Origin: Planomonospora sp. ID67723
GTDB taxonomy: Bacteria; Actinomycetota; Actinomycetes; Streptosporangiales; Streptosporangiaceae
Reading direction: 5' to 3'
Length of the DNA stretch: 64,000 nt
Assembly (NCBI RefSeq): GCF_015711605.1
Contig: NZ_JABTEZ010000004.1
Span: forward strand, 1 to 64,000
Below, piece after piece: positions 33,638-41,862 of the stretch. The translations under genes were made by a program, and so were the position numbers. Below the pieces are notes generated by a model, which was not told the origin of the DNA, did not search any database, and saw only the letters and a program-made list of their open reading frames with translations. Positions within the stretch are counted from its first letter, which is position 1, and each line of letters starts with the position of its first letter.

Positions 33638-33684
33638 GACCGTTGCAGTGGCGTATGCGATTTTCGATACGCCCGCGACACACG
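33638..33684 (-). promoter_or_regulatory. 47-bp promoter element, copy 2 (upstream of the serine hydrolase)
   Basis: Second copy of the element at 32054-32100, 79 bp ahead of the hydrolase start. Its core is a better dyad, GCGTAT-N10-ATACGC (33651-33672). Confidence 0.65.
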
Positions 33685-33794
33685 TTCCAGGAAGATCCCT
33701 GGTTGTCGGATGCCGTGGCGATCTCGTGTGCGACCTGTCGCCCATGACAGCGGGTGTCACCGGAGCGCGGAAAGGCCCCGCAACGCGGCGGAGC

Positions 33795-33909
33795 GCCGGC
33801 GAAGGCGCGACGGCCGTCCTGAGCGCTTCGGCGCAGGCAGCAGCGGTTCCAGTACCGTCCGCTGCGCATCGGTCAGGCCGAACCGCCTCGTCGCCGCTAT
33901 GGCGGCCAC
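33795..33909 (-). pseudogene. IS5-family transposase, N-terminal fragment
   Basis: The frame from the GTG at 33909 reads VAAIAATRRFGLTDAQRTVL, EPLLPAPKRSGRPSR, the standard start of an IS5-type transposase. It then ends in unrelated sequence. Only about 38 codons survive. It is part of the 597-bp region 33560-34156, which otherwise shows only the regulatory element and an inverted repeat. Confidence 0.7.
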
Positions 33910-33967
33910 GAGGTCTCCGGTGTTCAGGTCGTCCTTGGTCGATCAACCCTCTTGCCGGAGACCTCGT
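33908..33967. repeat. 13-bp perfect inverted repeat beside the IS5 remnant
   Basis: ACGAGGTCTCCGG (33908-33920) and CCGGAGACCTCGT (33955-33967) flank 34 bp. They begin exactly where the transposase fragment starts. They could be a terminal repeat of the element duplicated in inverse orientation, or a stem-loop. Confidence 0.6.
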
Positions 33968-34156
33968 TCGTTGTCGATCTCCTACGCGCACACGAACTTC
34001 AGAACGGCGGGGCCGCCACAGCAGGCTTTGATACAGGCCCCAGCAGGTTCCGGACGGTGCTGACACCCGACCTCGGTAAGGAGCGCCATCAAGGAGGTAG
34101 GCGGGACGGCCGTACTGTAAGGGATCGAGAGGGTCTCAGGCGGAAAGGAACAGAAC

Positions 34157-34456
34157 ATGTCGGTGCTCGTGGCGTTCAGCGTGACGCCGATCGGATCGGG
34201 TGAGGACGTCGGGGAGATCGTCGCCGAGGCCGTGCGGGTCGTGCGGGCGTCGGGGCTGCCGAACCGCACCGACGCCATGTTCACCACGGTCGAGGGCGAG
34301 AGCTGGGACGAGGTGATGGCGGTCGTCAAGGACGCGGTCGCGGCGGTCGAGGCCCGCTGCGGGCGGGTCAGCCTCGTCCTCAAGGCCGACATCCGCGAGG
34401 GGCGGGGAGGCCGGATGGAGGCCAAGGTCGAGGCCGTGGAGCGGCACCTGGCGTAG
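34157..34456 (+). CDS. MTH1187/YkoF-type thiamine-binding family protein
   Basis: 99 aa. [20 protein letters not shown], the [19 protein letters not shown] block and a ferredoxin-like alpha/beta length are typical of the COG0011 family, members of which bind thiamine or its pyrimidine moiety. No thiamine genes or TPP riboswitch are nearby. A GGCGGAAAGG site precedes the start. A strong hairpin follows it. Confidence 0.85.
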   Translation: MSVLVAFSVTPIGSGEDVGEIVAEAVRVVRASGLPNRTDAMFTTVEGESWDEVMAVVKDAVAAVEARCGRVSLVLKADIREGRGGRMEAKVEAVERHLA

Positions 34457-34490
34457 TCGGCGCCGGAGTCCTGCCGCCCGTCGTCCGCAG

Positions 34491-34526
34491 GTCGCTCCAC
34501 CGGGCCGTGTGGACCGGTGGAGCGAC
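34491..34526. terminator. 13-bp perfect stem-loop terminator
   Basis: GTCGCTCCACCGG, a 10-nt loop and CCGGTGGAGCGAC. It lies 34 bp after the thiamine-binding-family gene; no T-run. Confidence 0.75.
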
Positions 34527-34665
34527 GGCCCGGTCACTCGCGGGCGGGGCGGCCGGCGTCCTCCGTGAGGAAACCCACTCCCGCCCGGGGAACACCCGAG
34601 CCTGGTGATCAGTTGGACGGAGTGGGCCGGGGGGACCGGGGGCCGAGACTGAAGGAGCGTGCCGG

Positions 34666-35784
34666 ATGGCGGACAGGGGATCGGCGGGGCGGCTGGTCGC
34701 GGGCGGGCTGGCGCTGGCCGCCGCCGGGTGGGCGCTGCGGAACGTCCCGGCGGAGCTCGGCGGCAAGGCCGCGGGGGAGCGGCTGGAGCGCGTGCTGCGC
34801 TCACCGCAGTTCCGCGACGGCGTCTTCCACAACAGCGTGTCCGGCTCCTACGCGCCGCCGGTGGGCAGCCTCCCCAAGCTGATCCGGGACATGATCTTCA
34901 ACCGTGACGGGCGCAAGCCCGCCGGGCCGGTCCCGTTGGTGACCGCCCCGGCCGTCCCGCCCTCCGAGACCGGCCTGAGCGTCATCTGGTACGGCCACGC
35001 CACCACGCTGGTGGAGATCGAGGGACGGCGCGTGCTGTTCGACCCGGTCTGGAGCGACCGCGTCTCGCCCCTCCCCTTCGCGGGTCCTCGGCGTCTCCAC
35101 CCCCTCCCGGCGCCGCTGACGGACCTGCCCGCGATCGACGCCGTGGTGATCTCGCACGACCACTACGACCACCTCGACCGGGCGACGGTCCGCGCGCTCA
35201 CCGCGGCGCAGAGCGCGCCCTTCCTGGTCCCGCTCGGCATCGGCGCCCACCTGGAGCGCTGGGGCGTGCCCGCCGAGCGGATCGTCGAGCTCGACTGGGA
35301 GGAGGAGGCGACCGTGGCGGGCCTGCGCTTCGTCGCCACCGCGGCCCGCCACTTCTCCGGCCGCGCCTTCAAGCGCAACGACACCCTGTGGGGCTCGTGG
35401 GTGGTCGCGGGTGCGAGCAAGCGCGTGTTCTACGCGGGCGACTCCGGCTACTTCGACGGCTACGCCCGCATCGGCGCCGACCACGGGCCCTTCGACCTCA
35501 CCCTCATGCCGATCGGCGCCTACAGCCCGAGCTGGCCCGACATCCACATGGACCCCGAGGAGGCGGTCACCGCCCACCTCGACCTGGGCGGCAAACTGCT
35601 GCTTCCGGTGCACTGGGCCACCTTCACCCTCGCCCTGCACCCCTGGGCCGAGCCCGTCGACCGGCTCCGGCACGAGGCCAAGGCGCACGACGTCCGGCTC
35701 GCGATCCCGCGCCCGGGCGACCGGATCGACACCGCCGACCCGCCGCTGCTCGACCCCTGGTGGGAACTGCTCGAAGGGATCTGA
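34666..35784 (+). CDS. MBL-fold metal-dependent hydrolase (NAPE-PLD/UlaG-like)
   Basis: 372 aa. An N-terminal hydrophobic stretch (about 5-25) may anchor the protein. The metallo-beta-lactamase metal motif SHDHYDHLD (HxHxDH) is at about residues 162-170. The GHAT element, later AARHFSGRAF and GDSGYF, and LLPVHWATF supply the other ligands. The layout matches the bacterial NAPE-PLD-like lipid phosphodiesterase group. The substrate may be a phospholipid-like ester, but this is inference. The gene converges with DUF305. Confidence 0.88.
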   Translation: MADRGSAGRLVAGGLALAAAGWALRNVPAELGGKAAGERLERVLRSPQFRDGVFHNSVSGSYAPPVGSLPKLIRDMIFNRDGRKPAGPVPLVTAPAVPPSETGLSVIWYGHATTLVEIEGRRVLFDPVWSDRVSPLPFAGPRRLHPLPAPLTDLPAIDAVVISHDHYDHLDRATVRALTAAQSAPFLVPLGIGAHLERWGVPAERIVELDWEEEATVAGLRFVATAARHFSGRAFKRNDTLWGSWVVAGASKRVFYAGDSGYFDGYARIGADHGPFDLTLMPIGAYSPSWPDIHMDPEEAVTAHLDLGGKLLLPVHWATFTLALHPWAEPVDRLRHEAKAHDVRLAIPRPGDRIDTADPPLLDPWWELLEGI

Positions 35785-35846
35785 CCGCCCGGAGGGCCCG
35801 GCAGCCCGCCGGTCCCGGGCGCTCAGCGGCGGGCGGACGGGAGGGA

Positions 35847-36470
35847 TCAGCGGCCGAGGGCGGCGAGCAGACCGGCCATCACGGAGATCTCCTTGCGCTG
35901 TTCGGCGATCATGAGCGTGGCCAGAGCCCGCACCTGGGGATGCTCGGCGTGGCGGGCCGCGGCGGTGGCCATGGTCAGACCTCCTTCGTGGTGACGGATC
36001 ATCAGCCTCAGAAACCACATCTCCACGTCCCGGTCGTTGGCCTCGCCCAGGCGGTCGATCTCCTGCTGGGAGGCCATTCCCGGCATCACTCCGTCGGCGC
36101 GGCGGGTATGGCCGTGGTGGCTCGTGCTCATCCAGGTCATCGGCGGGCCGGAGGGGACCTGAGGGGCGTTCCACAGGGCCAGCCACCCCTGCATCTGGCC
36201 GATCTCCTTGATCTGGTTGAGTTCGATCGCGATGGCCAGCCGTGCCACCGGCGGGCTCGTTCGGCCGCGTACCGCCTGGGCCATCGTGACGGCCTGCTGG
36301 TGGTGGGCGACCATGTCCTGGCTGAACCCGATGTCGACCGCACCTGCGGCCGCCGCCCGGGGCGGGTCCGGCGACGGCCCGTCGTCGGGCAGGAGCGTCA
36401 CCGCCCCCGCCCCGATCATCATGAACGCGATGGCCGAGCACACCCGCCCGAAGATGGGTCGGCCGTTCAT
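35847..36470 (-). CDS. DUF305 exported protein
   Basis: 207 aa with a signal peptide or anchor (ICSAIAFMMIG-type segment near residue 15). It carries two ferritin-like DUF305 repeats: QDMVAHHQQAVTMAQ and LMIRHHEGGLTMATAAARHAEHPQVRALA. These HH-Q/E motifs could bind metal; DUF305 proteins often occur with copper-handling genes. It overlaps the LVIVD-protein stop by 4 nt and is its downstream partner. Confidence 0.87.
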   Translation of the reverse strand: MNGRPIFGRVCSAIAFMMIGAGAVTLLPDDGPSPDPPRAAAAGAVDIGFSQDMVAHHQQAVTMAQAVRGRTSPPVARLAIAIELNQIKEIGQMQGWLALWNAPQVPSGPPMTWMSTSHHGHTRRADGVMPGMASQQEIDRLGEANDRDVEMWFLRLMIRHHEGGLTMATAAARHAEHPQVRALATLMIAEQRKEISVMAGLLAALGR

Positions 36471-38017
36471 CGCAGGGGGTAGGCGTTGTTGGTGAACCGC
36501 AGCAGCAGCGCCCCGTTGTCGTCGCACGACACCCACAGCCGGTCACCGTCGAAGCGCGGCGGTGACATGCACCAGTCCGCGGTCATGTCCATCGGCCCGG
36601 TGTACAACGGCGGACCGTCACCGGAGCCGTTCAGGACGTCGGAGAACGACGCGCCGAAGGGGACGAACGCGTGCGCGGAGTTGCGCAGGCGCTTGCGCTT
36701 GCCGACCTGGGCGGGCGGGTTGAAGTAGGCGATCTCACGGGGTCGCCTCAGGTCGCGGATGTCGAACACCCGGATCCCCGACTGCGCCCAGCCGCAGGCC
36801 AGCGCGGTGGGGTCGGACGGGCGGTCGATGGCGCAGTAGTGCGAGTCGTAGCCGAAGATCCCGTTCTTGGCGGTGTCGGCCTCCCGCAGCTTCAGGTGCT
36901 CGGGCCGGTTGATCTCCAGCTTCAGTTGCCGGACGGTCACCGGCCGCCGCTCGTTGGAGATGTCCAGGATCCGCACACCGCCCGAACCCAGCTCGTCGAC
37001 TGCGACCAGGTACGGCCGCCCCCGCCGGGTGAACGGAGTGGCGTGCTGGGTGACCAGGCCGTCGGACCAGGTGGTCTCGGAGATACGGCGCAGTTGCGGG
37101 CGCGGCTTGCGGCGCTGGATGTCTCGGGCGTCGAAAGTGATGACGCCGGTCGGCAGGTTGGCGACATAGATCCGGTTGCCGTCGTGACTCACGCCGACAC
37201 CGTGGTTGGTCAGGCCGGTGGTGCCGTTGTAGACCACCCGAGGGGAGGCCGGGTCGGACATGTCCAGTGCGGCGATGGTGCCGCCCACCGTTCCCGTGGT
37301 CCAGTAGGTGTGGCCGTCGGGTGACCAGCTCGCCTCGTGGCCGGGGAACAGGCCGGGCATCGTCAGCTTCGTTCCGCGGACCCCGTTGAGCAGCCGGGGA
37401 TGGGCGCAGTCGGTCTTGACGTCGTACACCGAGACGAAGAACCCGCCGGTCAGCGCGCCGACCGACACCGCCGCCAGCAGCCCGCGGTCCTGATGGACCT
37501 TGAGCGTCTCCCAGGTCCCGCCGAGCGTCGCGGGGCTGACCAGCGAGTCCGTCAGCCGCGGCCGGCGCGGATCGGACATGTCGATGACGTTGACGCCCGG
37601 CCGCCTGGCCGTCGCCGCGCTCGGCAGGATCGTCCCCAGATACTGGCACGTGCCGTAGGACGCGCCGACGGTCCCCTGTCCCTGCCCCTGGTACCGGCTG
37701 ATCAGCTCCAGGTTGCATCGGTAGCCCCGCTTGCTGCGTCCGCTTTCGCGATCGGCCAGCGGGACCTGGCCCTGCAGGCCGGTCTCCGGCATGGAGCCGG
37801 GCCCACAGACCGATCGAGGCACCCTGGTGTCGACCGGAGCGACCGCCGCAGCCCGCCCGACGCCGCCCGCCGGCACCGTGCCCATCACGGTGACCACCGC
37901 CAGGGCCGTCGCCCCGGCCGCCCGCCGGCGGGGAAGCCGTCTCCGGACGGGATCTCGCCCGGTGGAGGCCGGAGCGTTGACCGGGAACGGCGCAGTCGAG
38001 CGAATCGTGGGGCTCAT
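36467..38017 (-). CDS. Secreted LVIVD-repeat (beta-propeller-like) protein
   Basis: 516 aa with an arginine-rich signal region (RRRLPRRRAAGATALAVVTV). The mature chain repeats a blade pattern ending in 'DxSDPxxPR': VIDMSDPRRPRL, ALDMSDPASPRVV, ILDISNERRPVTV and VFDIRDLRRPREI. This is the LVIVD repeat type, expected to form a propeller on the cell surface. AGGAG precedes the ATG. It is cotranscribed with the DUF305 gene, suggesting an extracytoplasmic pair, perhaps metal-related. No catalytic motif seen. Confidence 0.85.
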   Translation of the reverse strand: MSPTIRSTAPFPVNAPASTGRDPVRRRLPRRRAAGATALAVVTVMGTVPAGGVGRAAAVAPVDTRVPRSVCGPGSMPETGLQGQVPLADRESGRSKRGYRCNLELISRYQGQGQGTVGASYGTCQYLGTILPSAATARRPGVNVIDMSDPRRPRLTDSLVSPATLGGTWETLKVHQDRGLLAAVSVGALTGGFFVSVYDVKTDCAHPRLLNGVRGTKLTMPGLFPGHEASWSPDGHTYWTTGTVGGTIAALDMSDPASPRVVYNGTTGLTNHGVGVSHDGNRIYVANLPTGVITFDARDIQRRKPRPQLRRISETTWSDGLVTQHATPFTRRGRPYLVAVDELGSGGVRILDISNERRPVTVRQLKLEINRPEHLKLREADTAKNGIFGYDSHYCAIDRPSDPTALACGWAQSGIRVFDIRDLRRPREIAYFNPPAQVGKRKRLRNSAHAFVPFGASFSDVLNGSGDGPPLYTGPMDMTADWCMSPPRFDGDRLWVSCDDNGALLLRFTNNAYPLR

Positions 38018-38104
38018 GGCGGCTCCTGAAGGGGGGTGGACACGAGGCCGTATGAGGAACCAGGCCCCTGATGAAACCTCGGCGTTCTCTTGAGCGGCTG
38101 TACT

Positions 38105-38120
38105 GTAAGAGAACACTTAC
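38105..38120. promoter_or_regulatory. Operator-like palindrome GTAAG-N6-CTTAC
   Basis: GTAAGAGAACACTTAC is nearly a perfect dyad, 88 bp ahead of the LVIVD gene. The MarR gene faces away 217 bp further on. The 319-bp region between them shows no other feature. Confidence 0.5.
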
Positions 38121-38336
38121 GTCCTGTGAAGAGGGACGGGTGAGTGTTGTCGGGGGGCTTTTGCGACGATCGCGATAAAAGGCAACGACACGGCGGACCC
38201 GGCTCTCCCCGTCCGCCCACGGTCTTACGGCGTGTTCTGCAATGAGCTCCAAAGGATCCGTCGCAGCTCTTCTGCTTCGGCGCGGCCGTCGCCGGCCAGA
38301 TTGACAGGTAGCTGTCGATATGGCCAGGATTATGGC

Positions 38337-38831
38337 ATGGAGAGTCTTACCGCGTCCGGGCTGATGTTCTCCGAACTGGTCATCGAGGTGTTCCGGGCCA
38401 ACGGGGTGTTGCTCGCAGCTGGGGACGAACTGGCCCGGCCGGCTGGGCTGACCAGTGCCCGATGGCAGGTGCTGGGAGTGGTCGAGCACGGGCCGAGCAC
38501 CATCGCCCAGGTGGCCCGAACGATGGGGCTGACCAGGCAGAGCGTCCGGCAGAGCGCCGAGTCGCTGGCGGCGGACGGATTCGTCGCCTTCGAGGACAAT
38601 CCCGGCGACCGACGGGCCAGGCTGATGAGGCTGACCTCCAAGGGACACGAGGCGCTCGCCTACGTCGAGCGGCACCAGGCCGAGTGGGCCAACCGGATCG
38701 CCGAGCGCGTACCGCCCGGCGAGATGGAGGGGGCCATCGAGGCGCTGCGCCGGATTCGCGCTCTGCTCGACGTGCAGGCGCCGTCCCACTCGCGAAACCA
38801 GGAGAAGGAGGCCGCATGGCCGACGAGGTGA
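38337..38831 (+). CDS. MarR-family transcriptional regulator
   Basis: 164 aa. The winged helix runs LTSARWQVLGVVEHGPSTIA, QVARTMGLTRQSVRQSAESL and the wing FVAFEDNPGDRRARLMRLT. It overlaps the next gene (VOC protein) by 16 bp, so they form an operon and the regulator probably controls resistance to, or turnover of, the VOC protein's ligand. Ligand unknown. Confidence 0.9.
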   Translation: MESLTASGLMFSELVIEVFRANGVLLAAGDELARPAGLTSARWQVLGVVEHGPSTIAQVARTMGLTRQSVRQSAESLAADGFVAFEDNPGDRRARLMRLTSKGHEALAYVERHQAEWANRIAERVPPGEMEGAIEALRRIRALLDVQAPSHSRNQEKEAAWPTR

Positions 38832-39574
38832 CCGTTCCGTTGCTCCCCTGCCGGTCGATCGACGAGATCGTCGAGTTCTACCGGGCGCTGGGCTTCGAGC
38901 CGACCTACCGCCAGACCCGCCCCAACCCCTACACGGCGCTCCAGCGCGAGGACCTCGCCCTGCACTTCTTCGCGCTGGACGGATTCGACCCCGCCAACTC
39001 CTACGGCTCCTGCCTGGTCTTCGTCCCCGACACCGGCACGCTGTTCGAATCCTTTGCCGCCGGCATGCGGGCCGCGTACGGCAAGCTGCTGGTATCCGGC
39101 ATCCCCCGGATGACGCGCCCCCGCAAACGGAAGAACACCGGCGATCTGGCCGGATTCACCGTCGTGGACCCCGGGGGCAACTGGATCCGCATCTTCCCCT
39201 CTTCCGGGCCGGTGACCCGGGACGAGGACCGGTCCGGGATCGCCGGTGCCGAGCAGAGCAGGATCGCCAAGGCGATGGAGAACGCGATCGTGCTGGGGGA
39301 GTCCAGGGGCGACCACCGGCAGGCGGCACGCATCCTCGACGCCACGCTGGCCCGTGTGCAGGACTCCGCGTCCGCCGCGGAGCTCGTCGAAGCGCTGGTC
39401 TACCGGGCGGAGCTGGCGATGCGCCTGGACGACGGCGAGCGTGTCGACGCGCTGCTGGATCGCGTCCGCGACGTGCCTCTCGGCGAGGCCGACCGCGAAG
39501 CGCTCGCCGAGACGCTGGCCGGCGTGCGGGACCTGGAGCAGGCCCGCCGCGCTGACCGGCGCTCAAGCCGCTGA
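38816..39574 (+). CDS. VOC/bleomycin-resistance-like protein with extra helical C-terminal domain
   Basis: 252 aa. Residues 5-125 are a VOC domain (LLPCRSIDEIVEFYRALGFE ... LALHFFALDG ... FTVVDPGGNWIRIF) like bleomycin-binding proteins. The last 115 residues are a helical region (RIAKAMENAIVLGESRGDHRQAARILD) resembling TPR-type helices, not part of usual VOC proteins. The AAGGAGG site lies inside the end of the MarR gene. It may bind and hold a drug-like ligand. Confidence 0.85.
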   Translation: MADEVTVPLLPCRSIDEIVEFYRALGFEPTYRQTRPNPYTALQREDLALHFFALDGFDPANSYGSCLVFVPDTGTLFESFAAGMRAAYGKLLVSGIPRMTRPRKRKNTGDLAGFTVVDPGGNWIRIFPSSGPVTRDEDRSGIAGAEQSRIAKAMENAIVLGESRGDHRQAARILDATLARVQDSASAAELVEALVYRAELAMRLDDGERVDALLDRVRDVPLGEADREALAETLAGVRDLEQARRADRRSSR

Positions 39575-39613
39575 CGATGTTCCGCCGGTGCCTCCGCGCG
39601 CCGTGTCGGCCGC

Positions 39614-40168
39614 TCACGCCTTCGGCCGGGCGTCGACCGGCAGGGACCGGTACTCCTGCCAGGCCTGCATCGCGGCCTGGCGACCGGCTCCGGGGCGGGC
39701 GGCGTGCCAGTCGCGCAAGAAGCGGTTGAGCTCGAACTGGGCGCCGATCTGTGGCTGCTGCACGCCACGCGTCGCGTGCCAGTGCGCCACGGCGTCGCCG
39801 AGCGAGCGACCGGCGCCGGTGGCGATGAAGTCGCGCATCACGCCGTCGAAACGGAACCCCGGGCCGATCCTCTGCTGGAAGAAGACCCGTAGCTGCTGGC
39901 TGCAGCGCTGCCCGTCGGGGATCAGCGTTTCCGGCGTCAGGGGTTCGGGGAGCGGGGCGGTGCGCGGCCTGCGGGCAGCCGGGCGCGGCTCGGGAAGGGG
40001 GTGCCCGTCCAGGACCGCAGCCAGGCGGGCCGTCAGCTCCTGCTTGCCTCCGGCGGCGCTGAGGCCGAGCCGCCGGGCGAAGGCGACCAGCTCGTCCCTG
40101 CGCCAGTACCAGCGCAGCAGGTCGTGGCCGGTCAGGTCGGCGGTGAGGGCCGGGCGGGAATCCGTCAT
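39614..40168 (-). CDS. SAP-domain/DUF6434-type protein
   Basis: 184 aa. Residues 15-55 (HDLLRWYWRRDELVAFARRL then GGKQELTARLAAVL) look like a SAP-type helix-extended-loop-helix nucleic-acid-binding motif. Residues 80-180 (QQLRVFFQQRIGPGFRFDGVM ... GRSLGDAVAHWH) match DUF6434. A role in DNA or chromatin binding is likely but unproven. The 30-codon extension to an upstream ATG is not supported by a ribosome site. Confidence 0.78.
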   Translation of the reverse strand: MTDSRPALTADLTGHDLLRWYWRRDELVAFARRLGLSAAGGKQELTARLAAVLDGHPLPEPRPAARRPRTAPLPEPLTPETLIPDGQRCSQQLRVFFQQRIGPGFRFDGVMRDFIATGAGRSLGDAVAHWHATRGVQQPQIGAQFELNRFLRDWHAARPGAGRQAAMQAWQEYRSLPVDARPKA

Positions 40169-40346
40169 GGCGACAAGCATGGCAAACGCCTCCGACAACG
40201 CCCGGTGCGCCCGGCACCCGGGCACCGGCGGTCGCCGAACCACCGCCGTCATCACCTCACCACGGCAGGCTGACGATCATCCGCGTGCCCGTTTCCGATC
40301 GATACGGCGAGATGCGCTCGGGGGAGACGCCGGTCCTCGCGCCCGT

Positions 40347-40964
40347 TCACACTCGGGGTGCCGGCGCCAGCGAGCGCAGGTAGCCACCGGCCGCGGCGAG
40401 GGCGATACGCAGCCGCTGCGGGTCACGGGTCGTCTTGGCCAGCAGCAGGCCTCCCTGGATCGTGGCGAGCACGGCGTAAGCCGACTGCGCGGTGTCGGCG
40501 TCCGGCCGGAGCAGGCCGCGCTCCCGCAACCGGTCCAGCATCGTGTGCAGCTGCGCCGCCCAGCCGTCGAAGGATCGAGCGAGGTCCTGCCGCGCCGCTT
40601 CGTCGGTGTCGGCGAGCTCGGCGGCGAGTGATCCGATCGGGCATCCGACACGGCAGTTCAGGGCCTCCTGGTGGGCCACGAGCGCCTCGAACCAGGCTTC
40701 CAGGGCCGCCCAGGAGTCGATCTGGGCCAGTCGCTCCGCCATGCCGCCGACGAGGGACGCGGTCTGCCAGGCGATGACCGCGCGGACGAGCGCCTGCTTG
40801 TCGGCGAAGTAGTGGTAGAGCTGGCTCTTGCTGGCCTCGGCCTCGGTCAGCACCTGATCGAGGCTGGTGGCCTCGACGCCCTGGCGTTCGATGAGCCCGG
40901 CAGCGCTGGCCACGATGCGTTCCCGGGTGCGCCGCCCACGCGCGGTCTTCGGTTCTTCCGGCAC
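40347..40964 (-). CDS. TetR-family repressor
   Basis: 205 aa. The N-terminal HTH (RRTRERIVASAAGLIERQGV ... SKSQLYHYFADKQALV) is TetR-type. The C-terminal part has NCRVGCPIGSLAAELAD, as in the YxaF/TetR_C group that controls oxidoreductase genes. Divergent from an SDR gene with two palindromic operators between them, so it most likely represses both. The region 40169-40346 shows nothing. Confidence 0.92.
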   Translation of the reverse strand: MPEEPKTARGRRTRERIVASAAGLIERQGVEATSLDQVLTEAEASKSQLYHYFADKQALVRAVIAWQTASLVGGMAERLAQIDSWAALEAWFEALVAHQEALNCRVGCPIGSLAAELADTDEAARQDLARSFDGWAAQLHTMLDRLRERGLLRPDADTAQSAYAVLATIQGGLLLAKTTRDPQRLRIALAAAGGYLRSLAPAPRV

Positions 40965-40986
40965 GCCTCGGACTCTATCACCGGAG

Positions 40987-41031
40987 TGGACCGTACGGTC
41001 CAGTTGTGATTAGATTGGACCGTTCAGTCCA
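40987..41031. promoter_or_regulatory. Twin TetR operators
   Basis: A perfect 16-bp palindrome TGGACCGTACGGTCCA (40987-41002) and a near copy TGGACCGTTCAGTCCA (41016-41031), centres 29 bp apart. They lie between the tetR-type gene (start 40964) and the SDR gene (start 41056), where they would cover both promoters. Confidence 0.85.
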
Positions 41032-41055
41032 GTTCTTGTGGAACGAGGTCCCCTC

Positions 41056-41793
41056 ATGCAGCTCACCGGATTCCGTGCCCTGGTCACCGGCGCCACCTCC
41101 GGCATCGGCCGCGCCATCGCCGAGGCGTTCGCACGGGAAGGCGCCCACGTTCTCGTCGCCGGGCGCGACGCGGCGCGCGCCACCGAGGTCGTCGACGGCA
41201 TCACCGCCGCGGGCGGGGATGCCTCGCCCGTCATCGCCGACCTCGGCGCGCCGGACGGAGTCGCCGCGCTGGTCGAGGCGGCCAAGGCGCACGGCCCGAT
41301 CGACGTGCTGGTCAACAACGCCGGCATCTACCCGCTCCTGGACACCCCGCAGACCGATGAGAAGACGTTCGAGGCCACCATGAACCTCAACGTGCGGGCG
41401 CCGTTCTTCCTGACCGCGGCGCTGGCCCCGCTCATGGCGGCGCGCGGCCACGGCCGGATCATCAACATCAGCTCGATCGCGGCCCACCTCGGCACGTCCA
41501 CCATGGTGCTGTACGGCGCCTCCAAGGCCGCGCTGGAGTCTTTGACCAAGGCGTGGGCGGCCGAGTTCGGGCCGTCCGGCGTCAACGTGAACGCGATCGC
41601 ACCCGGCCCGACCCGCACTCCCGGCACCGCGCCCCTGGGAGCCGGGCTCGACGAGTTCACCAGCACATTCCCGGCCGGTAGGCCGGGTACGCCGGAGGAG
41701 ATCGCCGGGGCGGCCGTCTACCTCGCCGGCCCGGGGGCGGCGTTCGTGCACGGTGCCACCGTCGTCGTCGACGGCGGCCGGATGGCCATCTGA
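41056..41793 (+). CDS. Short-chain dehydrogenase/reductase
   Basis: 245 aa classical SDR: cofactor loop TGATSGIG near residue 13, NNAG at about 85, catalytic Ser in ISSIA, YGASK for Tyr/Lys and the PGP motif. The start at 41056 has CGAGG 8 bp upstream. Regulated, by inference, by the divergent TetR protein through the two palindromes. Substrate unknown. Confidence 0.93.
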   Translation: MQLTGFRALVTGATSGIGRAIAEAFAREGAHVLVAGRDAARATEVVDGITAAGGDASPVIADLGAPDGVAALVEAAKAHGPIDVLVNNAGIYPLLDTPQTDEKTFEATMNLNVRAPFFLTAALAPLMAARGHGRIINISSIAAHLGTSTMVLYGASKAALESLTKAWAAEFGPSGVNVNAIAPGPTRTPGTAPLGAGLDEFTSTFPAGRPGTPEEIAGAAVYLAGPGAAFVHGATVVVDGGRMAI

Positions 41794-41824
41794 GCCGGGC
41801 CCGATCAGATGGAGCACGACCTCG

Positions 41825-41843
41825 CGGCCGGTGCACCCGGCCG
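41825..41843. terminator. Hairpin between convergent SDR and diguanylate cyclase genes
   Basis: CGGCCGG, TGCAC, CCGGCCG: a 7-bp GC stem in the 69-bp gap, probably serving both genes. Confidence 0.5.
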
Positions 41844-41862
41844 GCACGTGGCCAGGGGCGCC

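Noticed and set aside
34157-34160. TPP riboswitch ahead of the thiamine-binding-family gene
   Set aside because: No CUGAGA/ACCUGA-type conserved elements were found upstream; the region holds IS5 debris.
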